Of a stretch of DNA of 64,000 bases, positions 1 through 9,767 are shown piece after piece; the first letter of the stretch is position 1, and the number at the start of each line of letters is the position of its first letter. The stretch covers positions 1 through 64,000 of the forward strand of contig NZ_QPQT01000008.1 in the NCBI RefSeq assembly GCF_003605125.1, given 5' to 3'. The notes below the pieces were generated by a model that was not told the DNA's origin, ran no database searches, and saw only the letters and a program-made list of their open reading frames with translations. Both the position numbers and the translations under genes were made by a program. The stretch is from Shewanella algidipiscicola. Lineage in GTDB: Bacteria > Pseudomonadota > Gammaproteobacteria > Enterobacterales > Shewanellaceae.

Positions 1-20
1 CAGGATAACCTCCTGCTTTC
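1..20 (-). promoter_or_regulatory. Ribosome binding site of a gene beyond the left edge
   Basis: Read on the minus strand, positions 14-9 spell AGGAGG, with about eight bases left before the window ends. This is the spacing expected for a start codon just outside the window. The AT-rich stretch to its right (about 20-300) would then be the upstream region of that unseen minus-strand gene. Its product cannot be told from here. This is an inference from spacing only. Confidence 0.45.
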
Positions 21-299
21 TTGTAAGTCTCTTCGTCAAAATATCACTTGTAAGTGTTTGTTGTAAATATGTTATTTAACAAAAAATACAGGTTAAACAT
101 GACAATTTAACAGATAAAAAAGATGCATAGGTGTTTACGAGGTCTGCATAGCACTTTTATATATATTACAAACTATTGATAATAATGAGTTAATGTTTAA
201 AAGCTAGTATTATCGATGCGCCAATCAAACGATTTATGCATCTTTTTCATAGTAATTATCTTAACTTGAACTGTATATGATCCAGTTTTTTGATCGGTA

Positions 300-1540
300 G
301 TGGATTACATCATGCGGGTGTAGCGATAAAAATTTCTAGGCCAGAAAATCTGCTCGTTACTGAACCCCGACAACGTGTTAACTCACTTTGGGGCAAAAGT
401 ACGTTAGCCTTTAATTCTGAGTTCACACCAAATACGGCTAAATCGAAGAGGCGATAGATATAAGTGTAAGCGCGGTTTTGGCCTTCGAAATCATGGATGA
501 TTTCGCAGAGCCCACACGGACGTGCTTGCGGTGAGCCAAAAGCGCGCTTGCACATAAGCTCACCGCAGGTGATAGATTGCCATGAAGGTTCACCTTCAAA
601 CACCCGTTCCAAAAAAGACTCCGCCAATCATTACCCAAACAAAGTAAAAAATGCCATACCTTCACTTCAAGGCCACCAAACTTTGGGGCAAAAGCTTCTT
701 AGCCTTTAACTCACTAGTCGTATCAAATGAAGTCCAATCGAAGAAGCGTTAGAGATAGGTGTAAGCGCGGTTTTGGCCCTTGGCGGCATGGCCAAAAATG
801 TTCCTTACATTTTTTGGCATTCCCTCCATCCATGGAGGTCAGATGCCGCCGTGGAGCGTATAGGGATATATTCACAGCGAGCCAAAAGAGCGCTTGCACC
901 TAAAGCCTGCGGCAGGCTATTAATTGCCATTAAGGTGTGGCCTTCAAACACACTTAACAAATCAGATACGGCCAAATGCTACTAAAGTTAATCCCAAAAA
1001 TGCCAAGCCTTCATTCCAAGGCCAGCACACTTTGGGGCAAAACTGTTAGCTTTCTACTCGCCACTCACACCAAATGCAGTCAAATCGAAGAGAGAAAATA
1101 ACCCGGTGTAGATACAGCTGCGGACGTTGATGACAAGGATGCCATCGTCGAGCCTCCAAGGATGGCTCACAACGATATCCCTATCTAAAAGCCAGTTCGA
1201 CAAAATATATCCATATACAAAAGCCAGTTCGACATCCTTGTCTCTCGTTCACGAGTATATGGCTGTCGCCAAGCTCACCCTGTCTCTCGTTCGTGGGCTC
1301 GAAGCTACGCTTCACTCACCGTGGAGCAGAAGTATCTACACATAAGCCTGCTGCAAGCAATTAACTACTTTGAAGATAAGATTTCAAACACACTTTCCAA
1401 AAAGATTTAGCCGAACGCTACTAAAGCTAATCCAAAAAATGCTAAAGATTCATTCCAAAATCTGCACACTTTGGGGCAGAAACGAGTTATACCTGAATGT
1501 CCGCTCGTGATCAGGAGCGAGCAAATCTAACACCCTACGA
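300..1540. repeat. Degenerate long direct repeats, non-coding
   Basis: The core CTTTGGGGCA recurs at 385, 681, 1030 and 1469. Each copy from 681 on is preceded by a related stretch (TTCAAACAC, then a CCAAGGCC- or CCAAAATC-like segment). The first three copies are followed by a common tail containing AAATCGAAGA or CAATCGAAGA. Units are therefore roughly 300-440 bp and diverged. The third unit carries shorter nested repeats: AAAAGCCAGTTCGA at 1187 and 1219, and TGTCTCTCGTTC at 1239 and 1281. Open frames here are short and have no recognisable protein features, so I read the region as decayed repeats rather than genes. Confidence 0.65.
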
Positions 1541-1605
1541 CTATTAGATTTGATCGCGCTCGGCTGAGGAGTTTTGTCTGATGAAGTTCGAACCTATTCA
1601 GTTAA

Positions 1606-4605
1606 TTACACCTCTTTATCTAACTCAGTAGTCATGGCTGCCAACGAGGCTGACCATAAGGCTTCGAGTTGTTGATACTGCTCACGACTCAAGGCTGCTC
1701 CAGCTGCCAGTTGCGTTTCGAGCCATTGACACTGCTTCATCAAGGCTAACATCCCCATACTCGCGCTACTGCCTTTTAACCCATGCAGCCATTTAGCAGC
1801 ATCTTCGGGTAACGCGCTTAAACGAGCTAGCTGCTCGCGGCTCGAGGTTTGAAACAAGTTAAACATCTCGACTAGAGTGGCTTTGCCTATATATTGCCTA
1901 TCTTCATCTAACTGGCGCTGATCGAGTAACTGGTAAGACAGTGTTGCATCTCTTGCTATTGCCATATTAGCTGTGTGTTCACCTGCTTGCTTGACTGGCT
2001 CATCTGGCGTTGTAGGGGCATCTTTGGCTGCAACCACACCGATCCAACTCATCAATGCTTGCATATTTAGCGGTTTGGCCAATACCACATCGAAACCGGC
2101 TTGCTGATAACTGACAACGTCCTCGCGTTGCAGCTGGGCGGTAAATGCCGCAAACTTAATCGGTGAGACTTTTCCCTCTCCCATCGGTTTTAATTGCCTA
2201 AGTAGCTCAAATCCCGACCCATCACCCAATTGAATATCGAGCATGATCGCATCGAATCCTCGTTCGTCAGCATAATAACAATTAAGCGCTTGTGCGCAGC
2301 TGGTCGCCAGCACGGCTTCATGCCCCAAATGAGCTAAAAAGCCTTGTGCTACCATGGCATTAACCTTGTTATCTTCAACCACTAGCACCCGTTGCTTCGA
2401 TACTGTGTTGATGATTTCGCCACTGGCTTCTATCACCGCATTACAGGGAATTAACGGCACACTAAAACCAAACACACTGCCTTGCCCCTGCTCACTTTGC
2501 ACCCATATGGTGTTGTGCTCACTCGCGGCATCTTCGCTTGCCTCTTGATTCATCACATCCACCAGCTCTTTACTGATGGCTAAGCCCAGCCCTGTGCCGC
2601 GCGAGCGACCTTGATTGGGCAAGTCACCATACACCTTAAACAGCTGCGCCTTATCCTCGTCACTGATACCAACTCCGGTATCGGCCACCTCAAAGTAGAG
2701 TCGCTGATCTTGTGCATATACTCGCAGGGTTATCCCGCCCTTGGGAGTAAACTTTATCGCATTACCCAATAAGTTGAGCAACACTTGGCGTAATTTAGGT
2801 CCATCAAGCAACACCCAGTCGGGCACATTGTCACTGACGAGCCTGAGCGATAAACCTGACAATCCGGCACCTGCTAACATAATGGCCACGATGTCGTCGA
2901 GCAGCGCGGGCAAGGCGACTGGGCGAGGCTCATTATTAAATTGTCCCTGCTCCAAACGTGAAAAATCTAAAATATCATTTAACACCGTTTGCAGCAGCGT
3001 GCCGCTGTATTGCGACAAGGCCAACATCTGTTTCTGCGCTGTGGGCAACGGCGATTGTCCCAGCAGGGTTAAAGTGCCTAATAACCCATTGAGCGGAGTG
3101 CGAATTTCATGACTCATCGTGGCTAAGAATAACGATTTAGCTTTACTGGCCTCCTCGGCAATAACCCTTGCCGCGCTGTGCCCCTTAGCCTCGGCGTCGA
3201 GCTGACGATTAGCCTCGGCAAGCTGTTGGGTTCTAGCTTGAATGGTTTTTTCCAGCGAGGCTTTATGCTGGATAAGCTCAGCTTGTAAATTCTGATTATG
3301 CCGCGTCTTTTGCTTAAACACTTCGATAGCCGATGCCATGGCGGTAAGCTCATCATCACCGTGTGGGTCTAATGCCACAGAGGTGTCACCGCGACTGAGG
3401 CGTGATAGCGCATGGGTCGCCTCATTTAAACGCAGTGCAATACCACGATAGATCACTCGATAGACCACTAGCAGCATTAAGATCAGCATCAATAGCCCCG
3501 TGCCCCATAATCCGGCTTTAGCCCAAAACAGTTGTTGTAAAAACTGCTGCCGCGCCTCGGTGGCTTTGGCTTGTTGCGCTTGCATGGCCTCATCTACCGA
3601 GCGATTTAACAGTGCCAGTTTTTCGGTTAAATTGAGTAGCTGCCGATTTTGCTGCGTTAATACCTGACCATAGCTTTGCTGCAACGCGAGCCCTTGGCTC
3701 ACGCCGCGTAAAATGGCTAACTCTCTATCTAACTCGATGGCGCGTTCAGGATCACGTATCAAGCCCTTTAACAGCTCCAACGGCATCATATTTATTTGAG
3801 TCAATGACAACACCTGCGCCGAATCGGCCAATGTAGTAGGATCAACTTGATACACTTTACGCGTTGTGGGTACTAGATTGGACATGCTATTCAGCACTTT
3901 ATTTAAACCTAGTTGCTGCTCGGGCGACTGCAGTAACTGCCCCACTAGAGCGATATGATGCACTAACGCTAAGGCACGGTTAAGTCGTTCTTGAATATCG
4001 AGATCATGCTCTATGATGGTGTCGAGCAGATGAGCCGTTTGTAACTCTCCAACAACTTGTGGATAGGCCAAGCTTAATTTAGCCAGTACGGCTGAGTCTA
4101 CAATAGCCAGCTCTGCCTCGAGTAACTCAATGGCACGGCTGGCGGCGTCTGTTAATGCTTGTCCCTGCTCACTTAGTTTTTGAGCCAAAGTTAAACGCTC
4201 ACCCACATGACGGCCTAATTGCGATAAATCACGTAAAATGTCGCCCGCGGCAAGCTCTAAACGGCGATCGTCTTCGACATTTAACGTTTTTAAACGTGCA
4301 ATAGCTCCCAGTAAGTTACTGCCTTCTAATGATAATTTTCGACCTAAAAATGCTCGCTGCGCCTCCTCCTCAACCTGCTTTAGCCCTTGAGCATTATCCA
4401 GTAAGGCATTGGAGGACTGCATTAATTGCCGCGCAGCCTCGGAGGCTGGCAATGCCTCTTCATAGAGATATTGGTCTGCCTCTTTAACCCAATAAAGCGA
4501 CACATTGCCTAGGGTGACGAGCAATAACAACAGCAGGCCTAGCAGACTAAACGCTACCATTAAACGGCCAACTAAGCTTTTACTTGATAACGATAACGCG
4601 CTCAC
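1606..4605 (-). CDS. torS: TMAO sensor hybrid histidine kinase TorS
   Basis: This is a tripartite hybrid kinase that, in the known Tor system, senses trimethylamine N-oxide with TorT and phosphorylates TorR to induce TMAO respiration. Visible parts: an N-terminal membrane segment, a long periplasmic helical sensor, a second membrane segment near residue 370, a HAMP-like and coiled-coil linker, a HisKA box (SHEIRTPLNG, His near 500), an HATPase with N, G1 and G2 boxes, a receiver with the aspartate in MLDIQLGDG near 790, and a C-terminal Hpt domain with WLHGLKGSS near 940. I chose the GTG at 4605, which follows GAGGAG; a TTG four codons upstream is the alternative. It is divergent from torT, and torR lies beyond torT, which supports the assignment. 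Confidence 0.88.
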   Translation of the reverse strand: MSALSLSSKSLVGRLMVAFSLLGLLLLLLVTLGNVSLYWVKEADQYLYEEALPASEAARQLMQSSNALLDNAQGLKQVEEEAQRAFLGRKLSLEGSNLLGAIARLKTLNVEDDRRLELAAGDILRDLSQLGRHVGERLTLAQKLSEQGQALTDAASRAIELLEAELAIVDSAVLAKLSLAYPQVVGELQTAHLLDTIIEHDLDIQERLNRALALVHHIALVGQLLQSPEQQLGLNKVLNSMSNLVPTTRKVYQVDPTTLADSAQVLSLTQINMMPLELLKGLIRDPERAIELDRELAILRGVSQGLALQQSYGQVLTQQNRQLLNLTEKLALLNRSVDEAMQAQQAKATEARQQFLQQLFWAKAGLWGTGLLMLILMLLVVYRVIYRGIALRLNEATHALSRLSRGDTSVALDPHGDDELTAMASAIEVFKQKTRHNQNLQAELIQHKASLEKTIQARTQQLAEANRQLDAEAKGHSAARVIAEEASKAKSLFLATMSHEIRTPLNGLLGTLTLLGQSPLPTAQKQMLALSQYSGTLLQTVLNDILDFSRLEQGQFNNEPRPVALPALLDDIVAIMLAGAGLSGLSLRLVSDNVPDWVLLDGPKLRQVLLNLLGNAIKFTPKGGITLRVYAQDQRLYFEVADTGVGISDEDKAQLFKVYGDLPNQGRSRGTGLGLAISKELVDVMNQEASEDAASEHNTIWVQSEQGQGSVFGFSVPLIPCNAVIEASGEIINTVSKQRVLVVEDNKVNAMVAQGFLAHLGHEAVLATSCAQALNCYYADERGFDAIMLDIQLGDGSGFELLRQLKPMGEGKVSPIKFAAFTAQLQREDVVSYQQAGFDVVLAKPLNMQALMSWIGVVAAKDAPTTPDEPVKQAGEHTANMAIARDATLSYQLLDQRQLDEDRQYIGKATLVEMFNLFQTSSREQLARLSALPEDAAKWLHGLKGSSASMGMLALMKQCQWLETQLAAGAALSREQYQQLEALWSASLAAMTTELDKEV

Positions 4606-4702
4606 TACACTCCTCAAACTGTTACACTACAATGAAGCAAGTTAAACTAAGATGCAGTTCCATGAGCTTACCCTTCTACTCTCTATCGATGAGCATCACT
4701 CT

Positions 4703-5794
4703 ATGAGCCGCCTAAAAACGCCCTTACTCTACCTCATACTGACCTTGCCATGGTTAAGTTACCCAGCAACTGCAGACAATCATAGACCATGGATACTTGA
4801 GCAACGCAGCCCTTATAATGCCAAAGTGCAACAGACAAGCATTTTTGAACATACCGCTCTATTATCGTCTAAAAAACCTTGGCGCGTCTGCGTGTTAGTA
4901 CCGCATCTTAAAGATGCCTATTGGATAGGCATCGATTATGGACTCGTCACCCAAGCCACACAACTGGGAATTGAACTCGAATTATTTGAAGCTGGCAGTT
5001 ATTACGATAAAGACCGCCAACTGGCGCAGCTTGAACACTGTATGCAACAAGCTTTCGACGCTGTGTTACTTGGCAGTGTCGATCCGCTATTGCTGCGAGG
5101 CTACCAAGGACAGGTCAATAAGCCGATTATTGCGCTCGTCAATCGCCTTGACAGTGAACTGGTAACCACTCGCATTGGGGTCAACTGGTATCAAATGGGC
5201 TGGATTGGCGGCGACTATATCCGCCAATTGCTGACCAAGACTGCATCGAAGGATAATATTCGTTTGGCATTGCTCACAGGCCCCGAAAAAGTGGGCGGCA
5301 CCACTTGGGTTGAACAAGGTGCCATTGATGCGTTAGCCAATAGCCCAGTTATCATCTCATCGAATCGTCATGCCGATAATAATCGCAACCTATATCGAGA
5401 CCAACTGCATCATTTACTTAAAGATCATGTACCGGACTATATTCTAGGCAGCGCAGTTGCCATTGAAGCAGCAATAGGTGCATTGCAACATCAGCAACTG
5501 GACACCAAGGTCACTCTCGTCAGCAGTTATTTGTCGCCCGCTGTCCTTAGGGGGCTTTACCGACAAAAAGTGGCTTTTAGCGCCGATGATCAGGTGGTAT
5601 TACAAGGCAAACTGGCCATAGATATTGTGGTGCGTGAACTTCAGGGCGCCGCTGCATTTGGTGATATTGGCCCAAAAATTATCGGCTTACACCAAGAGGT
5701 GCCCTCAGCCCATCAGTTGAGTAACAGCCTGGCCCCTGCCGATTTTTATCCCATCTATCGGGTCACCGCGTCTAATAAGGGGACCGACAACTAG
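4703..5794 (+). CDS. torT: Periplasmic TMAO-binding protein TorT
   Basis: This is a periplasmic sugar-binding-like protein that in the Tor system binds TMAO and works with the TorS periplasmic domain. The ATG at 4703 gives a clear signal peptide (a short basic start, a leucine-rich core and ATA before DNHRPW). An upstream ATG at 4652 in the same frame would put 17 polar residues before the signal and is less likely. The mature part has the alternating fold of LacI/RbsB-type binding proteins, for example ALLTGPEKVGGTTWVEQG. It is divergent from torS and converges on torR, with a 4-base overlap of the two stop codons. Confidence 0.85.
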   Translation: MSRLKTPLLYLILTLPWLSYPATADNHRPWILEQRSPYNAKVQQTSIFEHTALLSSKKPWRVCVLVPHLKDAYWIGIDYGLVTQATQLGIELELFEAGSYYDKDRQLAQLEHCMQQAFDAVLLGSVDPLLLRGYQGQVNKPIIALVNRLDSELVTTRIGVNWYQMGWIGGDYIRQLLTKTASKDNIRLALLTGPEKVGGTTWVEQGAIDALANSPVIISSNRHADNNRNLYRDQLHHLLKDHVPDYILGSAVAIEAAIGALQHQQLDTKVTLVSSYLSPAVLRGLYRQKVAFSADDQVVLQGKLAIDIVVRELQGAAAFGDIGPKIIGLHQEVPSAHQLSNSLAPADFYPIYRVTASNKGTDN

Positions 5795-5799
5795 TTGTC
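5786..5799. other. Palindrome shared by the torT and torR stop codons
   Basis: GACAACTAGTTGTC is a perfect 14-bp palindrome. On each strand it supplies the last two codons (Asp-Asn) and the TAG stop of a gene, torT on plus and torR on minus. No T-tract follows on either side, so it is not an obvious terminator. Confidence 0.6.
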
Positions 5800-6516
5800 G
5801 ACTTTGGCTGCAAACAGATATCCCTCACCATGCACGGTTACAAACAGCTCTGGATGCAGTTTATTGCGCAGGCGGCGAATAATGACATCTATGGTTCTGT
5901 CATTAACATCTTGATTTCGATGACTGGTCTGCTGCATCAAGCGCTCCCGAGACAGCACTTGCTGAGGGTGTAACGAAAATGCCGCCAACAACTCAAATTC
6001 GGCTTTGGTTAACTTAATACTCTCATCACCGCACTTTAATTTACGGCTATTAAGCTCTAGGATATACCCCTCGAACTCAATCACATCATCTTTACACTCT
6101 AGCTGGGCAATGGTTTCTTGCTGCGCTTTTTTTACCAATGACATACGCCAAAGCAGGTTTTTAACGCGCACCAGTAGTTCACGTAACTCAAAGGGTTTCG
6201 TTACATAATCATCGGCGCCCATTTCGAGACCGATGATCTTGTCAATGGCTTCATCACGCCCAGTCACTAAGATGATCCCTACATCGGAGCGACTTCTGAG
6301 CTCACGCGCTAAACTCAAGCCATCGACCCCGGGAAGGTTAATGTCTAACATCACTAAATCGACATGTTGACGAGAAAACTGCTGCCACATCTGTTCGCCA
6401 TCTTCGGCTTCTATCACCCGATAGCCCTCTTTCTCAAAATAGCCCTTTAACCGAGCACGAATAACCGCCTCGTCATCCACCACCAGCACTGTATTAATCA
6501 TAAGAGAATGAGCCAT
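5791..6516 (-). CDS. torR: OmpR-family response regulator TorR
   Basis: This is a response regulator with an N-terminal receiver (acidic pocket in VVDDE, phosphoacceptor in MLDINLPG, switch Thr in LVTGRDE, Lys in VTKPFE) and a C-terminal winged helix ending in the usual DNA-binding segment (RTIDVIIRRLRNKL). In known systems TorR activates the TMAO reductase operon after phosphotransfer from TorS. The start is uncertain. I list the ATG at 6516; the ATG at 6501 (MINTVLVVDDE) fits the usual length of about 230 residues equally well, and a GTG at 6564 is less likely. It is convergent with torT. Confidence 0.82.
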   Translation of the reverse strand: MAHSLMINTVLVVDDEAVIRARLKGYFEKEGYRVIEAEDGEQMWQQFSRQHVDLVMLDINLPGVDGLSLARELRSRSDVGIILVTGRDEAIDKIIGLEMGADDYVTKPFELRELLVRVKNLLWRMSLVKKAQQETIAQLECKDDVIEFEGYILELNSRKLKCGDESIKLTKAEFELLAAFSLHPQQVLSRERLMQQTSHRNQDVNDRTIDVIIRRLRNKLHPELFVTVHGEGYLFAAKVDN

Positions 6517-6832
6517 TACCCGCCCTGAATCGGTTATTTGCCTGAGAATAACGTCATTATTCACAATTTTTCATATTTGCCTACAAGCATATAAGTAATA
6601 TTGTGAATCTGCGAGTTTAAATAACAACCTGTAACTTAAAACCCCTATTTAACATGGCTTAAGCTCACAAAGTAGCCACTTACCCAGTAATCACCACTAG
6701 CCACACGGCGATACCTCATGATTAAATAAAAATCATCAATGTAAAACAAGATTTTTACAGGTAGAGCATGTTAGCTTATGCTTACTCAATAGTGTACGCC
6801 CCCTACAGCGCTTAGGCTGTTAAGGATAGATA

Positions 6833-7201
6833 ATGAATGAACGGCGCCAATTTTCGCGGATCTTATATGATGCGAAAGCGACACTCACTCAGGGACCAAA
6901 CACCTGGCCAACCACAATCCATGATCTCAGCCTTAATGGCGCTCTTGTAGAGCAACCCGACGGATTATCGCTAAACGACCACCCCCTGCAATTAAGCTTT
7001 ACCTTGGGCGACTCAGATGTTGTGGTATCGATGGAAACTCAATTGAGCCATCGACAAGATGATCTGCTGGGCTTGTCTTGCCTCTATATCGACCTTGATA
7101 GCATCAGTCACTTAAGGCGCATGTTAGAACTTAATTTAGGGGATGCGGAGCTACTCAACCGTGAGCTTAAACTGTTTGTAAAAGTGCACGAGCAAACTTA
7201 A
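6833..7201 (+). CDS. PilZ-domain protein, small
   Basis: This is a 122-residue stand-alone PilZ protein. The c-di-GMP binding signature is present: an arginine-rich RRQFSR box at the N-terminus (RxxxR) and DLSLNG about 25 residues later. PilZ proteins bind cyclic di-GMP and pass the signal to motility, adhesion or enzyme partners. The partner cannot be told from this context. A short stretch with no clear gene separates it from the MscS-type channel downstream. Confidence 0.8.
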   Translation: MNERRQFSRILYDAKATLTQGPNTWPTTIHDLSLNGALVEQPDGLSLNDHPLQLSFTLGDSDVVVSMETQLSHRQDDLLGLSCLYIDLDSISHLRRMLELNLGDAELLNRELKLFVKVHEQT

Positions 7202-7305
7202 ATCCTCTGCAGTAGCCCAAGGTAAATGGCTTAGGCCAGTAGATCGATACAACAACGAAAGCAATCGCTCCATAATTAAAGTGATAATTGATTGAGAGCC
7301 ATAAC

Positions 7306-7322
7306 GCGCCTTAGCAAGGCGC
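7306..7322. other. Inverted repeat between pilZ and mscS genes
   Basis: GCGCCTT and AAGGCGC form a 7-bp stem around a 3-base loop. No T-tract follows, so it may be a weak terminator or only a short palindrome. Confidence 0.35.
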
Positions 7323-7443
7323 TATTGAGTGATAATACAAGATTAAAAATTACTTTAGTGTTTTGCTTAAGCCATTTACACTGCGCATTAGGGTTGTTTC
7401 GCCAGCATTAGCTGGCATTATTTTAATAAAATGAGCAGATTAA

Positions 7444-7929
7444 ATGAGCCAACAGATCATCCTCGCTATCATGGTTTTTGCCGCGTTTTTTATCTTAAGT
7501 GTGGTTATTGATAAGCTACTCAAAAAAGTCGAGACTCGGTTCGATTCGACTGCGTCTGAATCATTTCGATTAATCTCTAACTCGCAAAAAGCCATGTTAC
7601 TTTTTATTGGTAGCATATTAGCCCTGTCAAAGATGGGCTTTGATGTAGGCGCATTAGTGGCAGGCTTAGGATTAACTGGCTTTGCGCTTGGCTTCGCCTT
7701 AAAAGATGCGATATCAAACTTAGTCGCCGGGATAATGATAGTACTTTATAAACCCATAAGAATGGGCAATACCATTGAAGTAACGGGCTCTAAAGGTACA
7801 GTGATTGACTTGAACTTACGTTATATCACGATCAAAGGAGATGGGGTGACTCACTTAATTCCTAATTCGCTGATTTTAAGTAATAAGTTGTCGATTATTG
7901 AGCCACAAGCCACCAGCGAATCTGAATAG
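7444..7929 (+). CDS. Small MscS-family mechanosensitive channel
   Basis: A 161-residue protein with two or three membrane helices and the MscS pore and beta-domain core. The glycine/alanine-rich pore helix is visible (GLGLTGFALGFALKDAISN), followed by the beta-domain motif (GNTIEVTGSKGTV...HLIPNS). Canonical MscS is about 285 residues. This one lacks the large C-terminal cytoplasmic cage, so it is a minimal version rather than a visibly broken gene: it has its own start and an intact frame. The likely role is osmotic pressure relief at the inner membrane. Confidence 0.75.
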   Translation: MSQQIILAIMVFAAFFILSVVIDKLLKKVETRFDSTASESFRLISNSQKAMLLFIGSILALSKMGFDVGALVAGLGLTGFALGFALKDAISNLVAGIMIVLYKPIRMGNTIEVTGSKGTVIDLNLRYITIKGDGVTHLIPNSLILSNKLSIIEPQATSESE

Positions 7930-8078
7930 CGTCCTTGAATAGCCATAGCCAAATGAGGCCTGAGGTGACGATTGATAACTGACCAACATCGGAGTCATGG
8001 CATCAGCTTGAAGCCCCCTTGCGAGCTCAGCCCTATGACTGGGCTCAGTTTCTGCTTAGGTTAAGATTCGCTTATCCA

Positions 8079-8114
8079 GTAACTGCGCGTCACTTTGATG
8101 TCACGCGCAGTTAC
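8079..8114. terminator. Long hairpin between mscS and radA 3' ends
   Basis: GTAACTGCGCGT and ACGCGCAGTTAC form a perfect 12-bp stem with a 12-base loop, placed between the convergent mscS-type gene and radA. A T-tract is lacking, so it may act as a weak bidirectional terminator or mRNA 3' stabiliser. Confidence 0.5.
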
Positions 8115-8188
8115 TTAAGCGATTCGCCCCATATCTTTGCCTACACAATCTGCGAGTCAATTGCTATAACCGGTGACTCGATAAACCA

Positions 8189-9562
8189 CTAGTGAATCAA
8201 CTCGAGTAGCTCATGAATCGTTTTTATGGGGTGGATCTTAGCTCCTAAGCCTTCCATCGATTTATGGTAATTTCGAAACGGGATATAGATCTCAGTAAAC
8301 CCATGTTGCACCGCCTCTTTCACCCGCGGTACACCACTGTCTATGGGGCGCACATCACCATTGAGGCTAAGCTCACCCATGATGCAGGTAGTTCTGGGCA
8401 CCACAAAATCATTTAAGCTACTCAGCAATGCCGCAACCAGCGCCAAATCGATACAGGTTTCTGACTCATCGATTTTTAATCCGCCAACAAGATTAAAATA
8501 GGTGTCATGAAAAATCTTAGTGCGGGTATGTTTACGCAATATGCCAGTAAGCATCTTAATGCGGTTCATATTCAAACCGACACACACCCGCTGCGGGAAC
8601 TCCCCTTCCGTTTCAGTTGTTAAACATTGTATTTCTAACAACAAGTTACGATTACCCTTGCGAATACAGGTGATGGCTGCGCCCGGCGAGTCGGTCGTGG
8701 AGCCCGACAGAAAGATTTCGCTGGGATTATCCACGCTTATCATGCCGCGCTCGGTCATCTTAAAAATACCCACGGTATCGACATCACCAAAACGGTTTTT
8801 ATTGGCTCTGAGGGTACGCACTTGGCCATCATTGCACTCTAAATGGGTAAGGCAATCGACAATGTGGATCAGGGTTTGCGGCCCTGCGGTTTCATTATTT
8901 TTATTCACATGCGCCACTAAAAACATGGTGACGTTATTTTGCTTACAATATTGCGTCAGCGCCTGAGCACTACTTTTGACTTGCGAAGGCGAGCCTGGAC
9001 TGCCATTGGCTAAGTCGGTCACCACCGCCTGAATCGAGTCGATCACCGCAAACTTAACTTGCTTTGCCTCAAGCTCGGCAATAATCGCCTCGACACTGGT
9101 TTCCGCCATCAGGTAGAGGTTATCTTCATTGCAGTTTAACTTGAGACGATTAACCCGGTTTTTAAACTGCGATAGCGACTCCTCTGCGGTGCAGTAGAGT
9201 GACGGCATGATCTGCGACATGCGTGACACCAGATCGGACAATATGGTGGTTTTACCCGCCCCAGGATCGCCAGAAATAATATTCACTGAACCTGTGGTTA
9301 AACCGCCACATAACACCCGGTCAAGTTCTCCAATACCCGTGAGCATTTTTTTGGCTTCAAACTCCTCCACTTCACTGAGTTTTTTCGAGCCACCGCCCAC
9401 CGCACCAGCGTAACCCGATACCGATGTTTTAGCCGATTTACTTGGGGCTAATCGCACCTCAGTAATGGTATTCCACTCATGACAGGCACTACATTGTCCC
9501 TGCCAACGCGGAAAATCTTGACCACACTCGTTACATACATACGCTGTTTTATTCTTAGCCAT
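8189..9562 (-). CDS. radA: DNA repair protein RadA
   Basis: RadA/Sms is a RecA-like ATPase that helps branch migration during recombinational repair. An N-terminal zinc finger is visible (CNECG then CSACHEW), then Walker A (GDPGAGKTT, near residue 100), a VIDSIQ Walker B region, the family-specific KNRFG motif and a C-terminal Lon-protease-like domain. At 457 residues from the ATG at 9562 it has the usual length. A TTG two codons upstream is an alternative. It is monocistronic here. Confidence 0.95.
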   Translation of the reverse strand: MAKNKTAYVCNECGQDFPRWQGQCSACHEWNTITEVRLAPSKSAKTSVSGYAGAVGGGSKKLSEVEEFEAKKMLTGIGELDRVLCGGLTTGSVNIISGDPGAGKTTILSDLVSRMSQIMPSLYCTAEESLSQFKNRVNRLKLNCNEDNLYLMAETSVEAIIAELEAKQVKFAVIDSIQAVVTDLANGSPGSPSQVKSSAQALTQYCKQNNVTMFLVAHVNKNNETAGPQTLIHIVDCLTHLECNDGQVRTLRANKNRFGDVDTVGIFKMTERGMISVDNPSEIFLSGSTTDSPGAAITCIRKGNRNLLLEIQCLTTETEGEFPQRVCVGLNMNRIKMLTGILRKHTRTKIFHDTYFNLVGGLKIDESETCIDLALVAALLSSLNDFVVPRTTCIMGELSLNGDVRPIDSGVPRVKEAVQHGFTEIYIPFRNYHKSMEGLGAKIHPIKTIHELLELIH

Positions 9563-9767
9563 AATCAATTCTAATGCCGTATTTCGATATAAATCGGTCG
9601 CACTGGCCGACCATAATGCCTTACACTGTTTCGATAATAATAATCATCAGTGTTCGCGCCCAAAAAAATTTGTTTTAATAAACAAAAGGCTATTAAGTTT
9701 TCCCACTTGCTGCCGACACAACATTAGCCGTCACTGAATCATTTCGCACCTTAAAAAGATACCGCCG

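Noticed and set aside
310..985. Short frames of 70-105 codons in the left repeat region
   Set aside because: They follow the repeat units, overlap on both strands and show no protein features.
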